NCBI GenBank assembly: GCA_017461725.1
Contig: JAFTXG010000018.1
Location: forward strand, 93,488 to 157,487
Source: Lachnospiraceae bacterium
Lineage (GTDB): Bacteria > Bacillota > Clostridia > Lachnospirales > Lachnospiraceae
Direction: 5' to 3'
DNA length: 64,000 bases
In this document: positions 57,190 to 64,000 of the stretch, piece after piece
How the letters are laid out: every line of letters begins with the position of its first letter
How positions within the stretch are numbered: position 1 is the stretch's first letter
Notes under the pieces: model-generated
What the model saw: only the letters and a program-made list of their open reading frames with translations
What the model was told of the DNA's origin: nothing
Database searches by the model: none
Position numbers and translations under genes: made by a program

Positions 57190-58503
57190 ATGGAAAAGAA
57201 AACGATTGGAAAATTTATAGCGATACTTCGCCGGGCAAACGGAATGACGCAGAAGGAGCTGGGTGAGAAGCTCTACGTGTCAGATAAGACAGTGAGCCGT
57301 TGGGAGCGGGATGAATGTACACCGGAGTTATCACTGATCCCGGCCATTGCGGAGATATTTGGTATCACCACCGATGAACTGCTTCGTGGAGAGCGAAACA
57401 GCGGGAATGCAGGGGATTGTCATGAGGATGAGAACCTGCTTGCAAAGCGCCGGGCAAAGGGCGATAAGCAATTCAGAACGATGCTGTATAATCGACAGAT
57501 CCGACATCGGAATCAGAGCCTGATCTCGATGGGGATTTCTGGCGCCGGACTGATCGGCGCCATGATCTGTAATCTTGGCTTTACCCGCGGGTTAATCGGA
57601 TTTTGTGTGACATTGATCTTTCTGTTGGCCGGTGTGATCTGCCAGCTGTGCTTTACCTCCGGAGCGATGATTCGCAGGGACGAGGAGGATGACCGCTATG
57701 ACGAGGAGATACGGAAGGCAAACACGGTCATGATCGCTATGACGAGGAAGGTGATGACCGGAAATATTGCATTGCTGGCATTTGTCATACCTCTGGCGGT
57801 TTTTTCGCCGGGAGCTTACAGTGGTCTCGAGTTTGGAACATGGGTGATCTTCGGTATGGTATTTGTCCTGATGGCTCTGGTGGCGGTCAGCGTGTTGGAT
57901 ATCCTATGGTTGAGAGGAAAATTGATTCGGCAAGAAAACTTGTATTATGAAGAAAAAGAAGCGGGGTGGAACAGACTGGATCGTCGGCTGTTGAAACGGT
58001 TGCTGGTCATCTCGCTGGCAATTATTCTGGCACTTTGCCCGATCTATGAGTATCTGAAATCTTATGAAGCAGAGCTGCGTTTTACCAAGGCTGAAGTGTT
58101 TGACAACTATGCCGATTTTGTGGAATACATGGAGCTGCATGCCGATGATGAGCGACCGGACAGCGCAACCGCAATGGAACCCAGTTCCGGAATTGTCAGC
58201 TCTGATCAGGAGGAGGTTTTTGTACCGAATATCGATTCCTACGAGAGACAACAGATTTTGGATGTCAATGGAAATGTGGTGTGCGAGTATATCATCAATC
58301 TGGATTTTGTCTGGTCGGTTCAATTAACGCCGAATGAGAGTGGAGAGCATGGACTTCCGGTGAAGGTGTATACCCGTGCAGCGATGATGGAAGCATATTC
58401 CGCACTGGCAAAGCTGAGAGTGGCTGTGTTGGGGCTGATGGTGCTGGATGTGGTGATTTGCGCCGGCGTGTATGTGGTGTGCGCGAAGAGAAGAAGAAAA
58501 TAA
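57190..58503 (+). CDS. XRE regulator fused to a multi-helix membrane domain
   Basis: 437 aa. N-terminal XRE HTH (residues 1-70: IAILRRANGMTQKELGEKLY, DKTVSRWERDECTPELSLIP). After a basic linker come about six hydrophobic segments in two groups (for example GFCVTLIFLLAGVICQLCF and the C-terminal VAVLGLMVLDVVICAGVYVV), with an extracytoplasmic segment of about 110 residues before the last helix. GGGAG before the ATG at 57190. A membrane-tethered one-component regulator; ligand unknown. Confidence 0.82.
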   Translation: MEKKTIGKFIAILRRANGMTQKELGEKLYVSDKTVSRWERDECTPELSLIPAIAEIFGITTDELLRGERNSGNAGDCHEDENLLAKRRAKGDKQFRTMLYNRQIRHRNQSLISMGISGAGLIGAMICNLGFTRGLIGFCVTLIFLLAGVICQLCFTSGAMIRRDEEDDRYDEEIRKANTVMIAMTRKVMTGNIALLAFVIPLAVFSPGAYSGLEFGTWVIFGMVFVLMALVAVSVLDILWLRGKLIRQENLYYEEKEAGWNRLDRRLLKRLLVISLAIILALCPIYEYLKSYEAELRFTKAEVFDNYADFVEYMELHADDERPDSATAMEPSSGIVSSDQEEVFVPNIDSYERQQILDVNGNVVCEYIINLDFVWSVQLTPNESGEHGLPVKVYTRAAMMEAYSALAKLRVAVLGLMVLDVVICAGVYVVCAKRRRK

Positions 58504-58538
58504 AGATAACTGTGGTCGGGGATGTGAAGAAATAAACC

Positions 58539-58590
58539 AGACCGCCGATGTGTACAAAGTAGTATACGTTGGCGGTCTTTCTGGTTTTTA
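58539..58590. terminator. terminator after XRE membrane gene
   Basis: AGACCGCC (58539-58546) pairs with GGCGGTCT (58571-58578), extended by GTGTAC/GTATAC inner pairing and a T-rich tail. It also faces the minus-strand nitroreductase gene. Confidence 0.75.
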
Positions 58591-58624
58591 TAGATTGTCG
58601 AAGATATGTGATATCAGCGGGAAG

Positions 58625-59152
58625 TCAGTCGATATAGTACACCCGGTTTTCTTTTCGCTCAGCAGCCTTCGGCAATTCCATATCCGGGTAACCGAGAATA
58701 CAGTGGCCGATGCCCTCGTATTCGCCTTCGATACCCAGATCAACAAGCAACTGCTTGTATTCCTCGGTCTCAAATTCCTGCTTTGCCCGGTGAATCCAGC
58801 AGCTGCCGAGGCCAAGAGAATGAGCCGCCAGCATCATATTTCCGATTACCAGACTGCCGTCATAGAGATAGGTGGACCAGTCTTTCCGGGAGAGGACGAT
58901 CAGCACCACCGGCGCGCCGTAGAAGGGGTCATGTCCCTCGGGCATCCCCATCACCTGACCGTTCAGCGCGGAGAGTTTGTCGCGTGTCTCCTTGTTGGTC
59001 ACAGCGACGATGATCGCAGGTTGGCCATTTCTGCCGCTGGCTGCGTAGAGACCGGCCTCAATGACCTGATCGATCAGTTCCTTGGAAACCATGTCAGGTT
59101 TATATTTGCGGATGCTGCGGCGTTCCTTGATGGCGGTTAATAGTTCATTCAT
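58625..59152 (-). CDS. nitroreductase family protein
   Basis: 175-aa FMN-dependent oxidoreductase. N-terminal IKERRSIRKYKPDMVSKELI, AASGRNGQPA, and the FMN-binding C-terminal half with NMMLAAHSLGLGSCWIHRA and the GYPD segment. AAAGGAGG before the ATG. Single gene; physiological substrate unknown. Confidence 0.92.
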   Translation of the reverse strand: MNELLTAIKERRSIRKYKPDMVSKELIDQVIEAGLYAASGRNGQPAIIVAVTNKETRDKLSALNGQVMGMPEGHDPFYGAPVVLIVLSRKDWSTYLYDGSLVIGNMMLAAHSLGLGSCWIHRAKQEFETEEYKQLLVDLGIEGEYEGIGHCILGYPDMELPKAAERKENRVYYID

Positions 59153-59365
59153 GGGGGATCCTCCTTTACCGTTAGCGTGATTTGATATCGTGGTATGGTT
59201 CTATTATTCGCCATTTGGCGGGGAATGTCAACGCTTTTTTATGAAGAACACGGCGAATGCTTTCTGATATGATTAGTCGGAGTCTGGGATGACGATGAAA
59301 TATCTAAAATATATAGGTGAAATGATAAAATACATTCTAAAATGTACAAAAGAGACAAAATGTAC

Positions 59366-59394
59366 TTGTGAATAATGCTGTTTGATGCTATACT
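59366..59394 (+). promoter_or_regulatory. promoter of the BtpA-TIM operon with operator-like repeats
   Basis: TTGTGA (59366-59371), 17 bp, TATACT (59389-59394). Just upstream AAAATGTAC occurs twice (around 59339 and 59357), the first as the right half of TACATT-cta-AATGTA-type dyad symmetry, likely regulator sites overlapping the -35. Confidence 0.65.
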
Positions 59395-59443
59395 AATCAT
59401 ATCAGCTCGAAATGGTCGAACAATAAAGGAGGAATGTTCAATT

Positions 59444-60247
59444 ATGTGGACGAAAGAAATGTTTGGAGTGGAAAAGCCGATTATCTCTATGGTGCATCTG
59501 CGTGCGCTTCCCGGAGATCCTGACTTCTGCGGAGATCTTGAGGCGGTAATCAAGCAGGCACGTGCGGACATTCATGCGTTGCAGGACGGCGGCGTGGATG
59601 GTCTGTTCTTTGCCAATGAGTTCAGCCTTCCCTATCAGCCCAAGGCAGACTATGTGACCGTGGCAGCGATCGCTTACATTGTAGGCCAGTTAAAGAAGGA
59701 AATCCGTATTCCTTACGGTGTGAACGTAGTCTTGAACCCGATGGCCAGCCTGGAACTGGCAGCAGCTACTGATGCGATGTTTATCCGCAGTTCCTTCACC
59801 GGAGCTTACATGGGCGAGCAGGGTCTGACCAATACCGACGGAGCTGCAGTTGTTCGCAGAAAGAAAGCGCTGGGTCTGGATCATGTGAAGATGCTGTACA
59901 AGGTAAATCCTGAGTCCGAGGCATATCTGGTTGAGCGTGATATTAAGGTGATCACCAAGTCCCTGCTGTTCGGCTATGCTCCGGATGCACTCTGTGTATC
60001 AGGCGCAAGTGCAGGCAGCGAGACCAGCACGGACATCATCAGCGAGGTAAAGAGCGTGGCAGGCAGTGTTCCCGTATTCTGCAATACCGGATTCAATGCA
60101 GCTACCGTAAAGGAGAAGCTGGATGTGAGCGATGGCGCATGTGTAGGTACCGCATTCAAGGAGAACGGCAAGTTCGAGAACAATGTTGATCCCGAGCGTG
60201 TAGTGGAGATCATGAATCTGGTAAAGGCTTACCGCGCAAACATGTGA
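59444..60247 (+). CDS. BtpA/SgcQ family TIM-barrel protein
   Basis: 267 aa. Family blocks: ISMVHLRALPGDP, DIHALQDGGVDGLFFANEFS, PYGVNVVLNPMASLELAAAT and FIRSSFTGAYMGEQGL. BtpA-like proteins are putative sugar-phosphate or nucleoside-phosphate binding barrels; SgcQ occurs in sugar PTS operons. Start at 59444 with GGAGG 11 nt upstream. It is followed by a TIM-like isomerase 27 bp later, so the pair probably handles one phosphorylated sugar. Confidence 0.85.
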   Translation: MWTKEMFGVEKPIISMVHLRALPGDPDFCGDLEAVIKQARADIHALQDGGVDGLFFANEFSLPYQPKADYVTVAAIAYIVGQLKKEIRIPYGVNVVLNPMASLELAAATDAMFIRSSFTGAYMGEQGLTNTDGAAVVRRKKALGLDHVKMLYKVNPESEAYLVERDIKVITKSLLFGYAPDALCVSGASAGSETSTDIISEVKSVAGSVPVFCNTGFNAATVKEKLDVSDGACVGTAFKENGKFENNVDPERVVEIMNLVKAYRANM

Positions 60248-60274
60248 CGGCTGTGATGCAGATTGGGGAACACC

Positions 60275-60955
60275 ATGAAAAAAACGATTCGAACGCCGTT
60301 TTTTAACATCAACCTGAAATCATATATCTACGGTCAGGAAGCGCTGGATCTGGCGAAGGTCTGCGATGAACTGGCAGAAGCGTATGATATCGATTTCTTT
60401 TACGATGTGCAGCACGTGGATCTCCGCCTGATCGCAGAGAACACGAAGCACATCATCGTGACGGCACAGCACCTCGACGGGATCATGCCCGGCCGTGGCA
60501 CCGGCCACATGCTTCCCGAGGCCGTGAAGGACGCCGGGGCGAGGGCGGTACTGCTGAACCATGCGGAGGACCCGCTGGAGTCGGAAGAACTGGAGCGGGC
60601 CATAGAGCGGGCCAACGAGATGGAGCTGTATACCCTGGTCTGCTGTGATACGGTGGAGGATGCCCGGCGGATAGCGGCACTTAAGCCGGATATTATCATC
60701 TGTGAGCCTACCAGCCTGATTGGAACCGGACAGACCAGCAGTGACGAATATATCCGGGAGACCAATGCGGTGATCCGATCGATCAGCGAGCACACGCTGA
60801 TCCTGCAGGCGGCAAGCATTTCCACCGGTGAGGATGTGTACAGAGTGATGATGAAAGGTGCAGACGGGAGCGGAGCGACCAGCGGCATCCTGAATGCGAC
60901 CGACAGAAGAGAAAAGATTGCTGAGATGTTGGAAGCATTGAAACGAACGACATAA
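60275..60955 (+). CDS. triosephosphate-isomerase-like sugar phosphate isomerase
   Basis: 226 aa. The TIM catalytic set is retained: Asn-Lys in NINLKSY, His in LLNHAEDPLE, Glu in ICEPTSLIGTG, and the phosphate loop GADGSGATSG. Overall divergence from housekeeping TPI (for example DVQHVDLRLIAEN) and pairing with a BtpA barrel suggest a different aldose/ketose phosphate, as in tetrulose-phosphate isomerases of alditol pathways (inference). Start ATG 60275 with GGGGAA upstream. Confidence 0.83.
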   Translation: MKKTIRTPFFNINLKSYIYGQEALDLAKVCDELAEAYDIDFFYDVQHVDLRLIAENTKHIIVTAQHLDGIMPGRGTGHMLPEAVKDAGARAVLLNHAEDPLESEELERAIERANEMELYTLVCCDTVEDARRIAALKPDIIICEPTSLIGTGQTSSDEYIRETNAVIRSISEHTLILQAASISTGEDVYRVMMKGADGSGATSGILNATDRREKIAEMLEALKRTT

Positions 60956-61002
60956 TTCGGTCTCTTTGTCAAGAGTTGGGGTGAAATATTCGAGCGCAAA
61001 AT

Positions 61003-61054
61003 GAGAAAACCCTCAGGGATCAAGCGAATTGCTTGTTTCCCTGAGGGTTTTCTC
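61003..61054. terminator. bidirectional terminator between TIM-like and pfp genes
   Basis: GAGAAAACCCTCAGGGA (61003-61019) and TCCCTGAGGGTTTTCTC (61038-61054) are a perfect 17-bp inverted repeat, with A/T-rich ends suited to both strands. Confidence 0.9.
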
Positions 61055-61069
61055 ACTTACAGTCAATGA

Positions 61070-62731
61070 TTACTTTGCATGCTCCAGTGCAAGGGTCTTA
61101 GTGGTAGCATCACAAACCTCAGCAGGTCCGTAGTACTGGATAGCACCGGGATATACGAAAGAGGTTTCGACTGCCCACTCATCACGGTGAGCCTCGAAGT
61201 ACTTGAAGGGAGCGCCGTCAAGCTCAACCAGAGCCTTCTTGATAACGGGCTTGTCCTCGCCGTGTCTTCTCTCGATGTTCATCATCTTGGTGATGGGCAT
61301 ACCGCCTGCAACCCACTCATTTGCGGGAGCGGACAGGTTGGAAACCTTGGACAGGTATCCGTTGTAGCCGTACTGGATCAGCATGAATGCGTTGTATCCC
61401 AGAGAGTAGCAGTAGTCGGAGTCAAAGTTGGAAGGGAATGCACATCTTCCCTCGTAGCCGAGGAAGTGATGAAGTGCGCTGAACTTGCCCTTGTAGGTGC
61501 CGGCTGCCTTTCTCGCTGCCAGGTTCTCCTTAACCATAGCGGAGAACAGCTTCTCGGACTCGATCAGGGAAACCTGTACGTTTCCGTGGGGATCTCTGTC
61601 CAGGAACAGCTGCTGCTGGATCGCCTGGGGAAGAATAGCGAATACATCCATGGACTCCTTGGTCAGACCGTTCTGGATGAATGCATACTTTGCCTCCCAG
61701 GAAGGAAGAGCGTTGAACTCGTCTGCCTTGCTGCCGGCAAGGAGCTCATTGATCTCATGGATCAGTACAGAGAACTCGGGAACGAACTCAACAACGCCCT
61801 CGGGGATCACTGCGATACCGAAGTTCATGCCCTTGGCAGCTCTCTTTTCCACTGCGTCTGCGATATAGTTGGTGATGTCAGCCAGGGACATCTTCTTCTC
61901 AGCAACCTCCTCAGAAACCAGACAGATGTTGGGCTGGGTCTGAAGTGCGCACTCCAGAGCAACGTGGGAAGCGGAACGTCCCATAACCTTGATGAAGTGC
62001 CAGTATTTCTTAGCGGAGTTAGCATCTCTTGCGATATTTCCGATGATCTCGCTGTAGGTCTTGGTAGCGGTGTCGAAACCGAAGGAGCACTCGATGTCCT
62101 CGTTCTTTAAGTCGCCGTCGATGGTCTTGGGGCATCCGATTACCTGAACGCCGGTGTTATGTGCTGCGAAGTACTCTGCCAGAACACCTGCGTTGGTGTT
62201 GGAATCGTCACCGCCGATGATTACGATAGCGGTGATGCCGTGCTTCTTGCAAACCTCAGCAACGACAGCAAACTGCTCGTTGGTCTCCAGCTTGGTTCTG
62301 CCGGAACCGATGATATCGAAACCGCCGGTGTTTCTGTACTGGTTGATGTACTCGTCGTCGAAGATCAGGTAATCATCCTCGATCAGACCGCTGGGGCCGC
62401 CCTTGAAGCCGTAAAGCTCGTTGTCCTTGTTGGTCGCCTTCAGCGCGTCGTACAGACCACAGATAACATTGTGTCCGCCGGGAGCCTGTCCACCGGAGAG
62501 GATAACACCTACCACCTGCTTCTTAGCCTCGGAGGTGTTCTGTCCCTTCTGGAAAGTAATTTCCTTCTTACCATAAGTATTCGGGAAGAGGGCCTTGATC
62601 TTTTCCTGATCAGCTACGCTCTGAGTCTCTGCGCCTTCTTTAACGCAGATATCTGCAATGCCGTTTCTCAGCATTCCGGGAAGCTTCGGAGTATACTCAT
62701 ATCTTGCCTTCTGTAATGATGAAATTGTCAT
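61070..62731 (-). CDS. pfp: PPi-dependent phosphofructokinase
   Basis: 553-aa long-type PFK using pyrophosphate for reversible fructose-6-phosphate phosphorylation. The N-terminal loop has [15 protein letters not shown]. The PPi-specific residues are visible: GGDDSNTNA (Asp where ATP enzymes have Gly) and PKTIDGD (Lys where they have Gly). Then [16 protein letters not shown], and a C-terminal block with the [13 protein letters not shown] segment. GAGGAG before the ATG; a GGCGA-TTT-TCGCC hairpin lies in the leader (62756-62775). High-expression codon bias suits a main glycolytic enzyme in an anaerobe. Confidence 0.95.
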   Translation of the reverse strand: MTISSLQKARYEYTPKLPGMLRNGIADICVKEGAETQSVADQEKIKALFPNTYGKKEITFQKGQNTSEAKKQVVGVILSGGQAPGGHNVICGLYDALKATNKDNELYGFKGGPSGLIEDDYLIFDDEYINQYRNTGGFDIIGSGRTKLETNEQFAVVAEVCKKHGITAIVIIGGDDSNTNAGVLAEYFAAHNTGVQVIGCPKTIDGDLKNEDIECSFGFDTATKTYSEIIGNIARDANSAKKYWHFIKVMGRSASHVALECALQTQPNICLVSEEVAEKKMSLADITNYIADAVEKRAAKGMNFGIAVIPEGVVEFVPEFSVLIHEINELLAGSKADEFNALPSWEAKYAFIQNGLTKESMDVFAILPQAIQQQLFLDRDPHGNVQVSLIESEKLFSAMVKENLAARKAAGTYKGKFSALHHFLGYEGRCAFPSNFDSDYCYSLGYNAFMLIQYGYNGYLSKVSNLSAPANEWVAGGMPITKMMNIERRHGEDKPVIKKALVELDGAPFKYFEAHRDEWAVETSFVYPGAIQYYGPAEVCDATTKTLALEHAK

Positions 62732-62881
62732 AACTACATCTCCTCAAAATGTTTAGTGGGCGAAAATCGCCTAATCAAAATCAATCTTATAACATTGTGA
62801 AACTTTTTTCAAGTCCTAACGGTAAAAAAGTTTGAAGAGTTTTTAAAAGCGTTTTTAAAATAAGCAAAAAGACGAAAAAGC

Positions 62882-63934
62882 TCAGATATCAAATGCCTTC
62901 CGAATAGCTTCCACTTCCTCTACGGTGCAGTTGCACAACTCGGCAATCGACTGATTGTCCGAGGTTCCTGACCGGATGGTGCGGAAGATGGCGGCGCTTA
63001 AATCAATGCCTTGACTGATGCCTTGGCTAATGCCTTGACTGATACCTTGCTCAATGCCCTGGCTGATGCCTGCGTTGAGTCCATCATTCCATCCATCGTT
63101 CCACAGTTCTCTGATCGCCTGACACATGTTATATTTTCCCTCCTCCTGATATTGCTCTTTGTTCTCCATAAATGTTTCCACTCCCATTATCCCGCTGATT
63201 ACTTCGGCGGTTTCTTCATCTAAGTGTTTGTACTCTTCGTGGTTTTCGAGGAACTTCATCATTCCTTTTTTATCTTTGCGGTAAGCCATCAAGGCAAATA
63301 ATTCTTTCAGTCCGGTGCTGAATTTGGAAAAATCTTCCAGCTCATTGACGCAGATCAGGTGCATCGGATAATCGGAAAAGCAGTTTTCCAGGACCGGGCT
63401 GGCGTGGTCATGACCGAAGTTCATCATATCCTTCAGGCTCTTAGGACCGTCCCACTGTTCGGAGCCATGGTACAGGCAGACGGTATAGATTGGATCCAGC
63501 CGGTCAGTCCGGGTGAAACGGCAGAGCTTTTCATTTTCGTCTGTGTAGGGGTGGCATTCCTCGTTTTTCTTTTGGATGTTTCGCACCTGTCTGCTGTATT
63601 CCAGCGAGTCATAATTCATACACCGCCAGGGCATGGTGTAATCGATGTGGCTTTGCTCCTCGATGGCAAGGATGCGAAGCGCAGCGCCGGTTCCGAGGCG
63701 TTTTTTGAGGTCTCTGGATCTGGGGACGGTTTGGTTTTTCTTCTTGGCGTGGGCCTTGCCGATAGCCGTTGCAGAAGTGATTTCTCTTTTGTATTCGGTG
63801 TAGTTTTCGCTGCCCTCCTGCAGATCGGCAGCGTTTATGATGGTTTCTCCGCCAAACAGACCGCCGTTAAACAGGTCGGCGAACCGTCGATTATCCCGCA
63901 GATAATCCAGCATCAAATCATTTTCTTTTCCCAT
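62882..63934 (-). CDS. Rpn family PD-(D/E)XK nuclease
   Basis: 350 aa. The N-terminal domain has the recombination-promoting nuclease / transposase_31-like core: LRILAIEEQSHIDYTMPWRC, with the E-x-Q form of the PD-(D/E)XK motif, then YTVCLYHGSEQWDGP. The C-terminus has a low-complexity run of GISQ units before a helical tail. GGGAGG 7 nt before ATG 63934; the frame is open upstream. These genes are often multi-copy. It lies about 150 bp upstream of pfp on the same strand, separated from it by AT-rich sequence. Confidence 0.83.
   Translation of the reverse strand: MGKENDLMLDYLRDNRRFADLFNGGLFGGETIINAADLQEGSENYTEYKREITSATAIGKAHAKKKNQTVPRSRDLKKRLGTGAALRILAIEEQSHIDYTMPWRCMNYDSLEYSRQVRNIQKKNEECHPYTDENEKLCRFTRTDRLDPIYTVCLYHGSEQWDGPKSLKDMMNFGHDHASPVLENCFSDYPMHLICVNELEDFSKFSTGLKELFALMAYRKDKKGMMKFLENHEEYKHLDEETAEVISGIMGVETFMENKEQYQEEGKYNMCQAIRELWNDGWNDGLNAGISQGIEQGISQGISQGISQGIDLSAAIFRTIRSGTSDNQSIAELCNCTVEEVEAIRKAFDI
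63006..63077 (-). repeat. six 12-bp tandem repeats in the Rpn gene
   Basis: Units close to ATGCCTTGACTG (plus-strand sense), in frame, encoding the GISQ/GIEQ repeats of the nuclease. Copy number may vary by slippage without breaking the frame. Confidence 0.8.
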
Positions 63935-64000
63935 GTGCATTCCTCCCATCGTAAGCAGAAGCTGCCCATGGAAATGCCGCCTCTGCCATATCAATATTTC

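Noticed and set aside
61079..62110. 343-codon plus-strand frame opposite pfp
   Set aside because: The pfp gene is unmistakable on the other strand; this frame is a codon-bias shadow.

Overview
The window looks like the chromosome of a Gram-positive gut anaerobe of the Clostridia, most likely Lachnospiraceae. The reasons are strong GGAGG ribosome-binding sites, GTG/TTG/CTG starts, a PPi-dependent phosphofructokinase, short-form HisG with HisZ, a GPH sugar symporter, a complete glucuronate pathway, an Rpn-family nuclease and many short helix-turn-helix genes. The genus cannot be fixed from the sequence. There is one tRNA (Trp), no rRNA and no CRISPR array.

Layout. 1-12.7 kb: Fic protein; oligo-1,6-glucosidase plus MFS symporter; pnuC behind a terminator-like leader; SPFH membrane protein plus a coiled-coil/ribbon-helix-helix-like protein; a large RND exporter; a two-TM protein; DUF1294. 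12.7-25.3 kb: CBS protein, DegV, MetY, then a minus-strand histidine operon in the order hisZ-hisG-hisD-hisC-hisB-hisH-hisA-hisF-(unknown membrane-anchored ORF)-hisIE-hisK. 25.4-35.35 kb: a roughly 9.9-kb integrated element bounded by a 14-bp direct repeat, with an integrase at one end and a sigma-like factor at the other. 35.4-47.1 kb: HTH/membrane protein, 1-phosphofructokinase, tRNA-Trp, small unknowns, a PHP phosphatase, a GDPD, a two-component system, a four-gene glycolipid cluster and a beta-lactamase-fold hydrolase. 47.1-54.2 kb: AraC regulator divergent from uxuA-uxuB-kdgA-kdgK-uxaC, which takes glucuronate to pyruvate plus glyceraldehyde-3-phosphate. 54.2-64 kb: XRE, FkbM methyltransferase, QueG-like iron-sulfur protein, XRE membrane protein, nitroreductase, BtpA/SgcQ plus a TIM-like isomerase, PPi-PFK and an Rpn nuclease.

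The integrated element is the most unusual region. It has a phage-like control switch (CI-like repressor, operators, Cro-like protein, excisionase), a RepA-like ATPase, an ImmA/IrrE protease, a HEPN-like protein and a sigma-like factor. I see no capsid, intact terminase or relaxase, so it resembles a satellite, a reduced prophage or a mobilizable island. It is rich in structured non-coding sequence: two paralogous hairpins with an identical CTGCAA loop and compensated stems, a pair of structures sharing CCCAACCCAAA, and a leader of about 160 nt behind a near-consensus promoter. It is inserted in the 5' leader of a host HTH/membrane gene. It puts a terminator after the host promoter and carries an outward promoter of its own.

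Elsewhere the notable non-coding features are the pnuC leader, overlapping palindromes in the SPFH promoter, structured spacers inside the his operon and a 124-bp palindromic element between araC and uxuA. All functions come from reading motifs by eye; no searches or folding programs were run.
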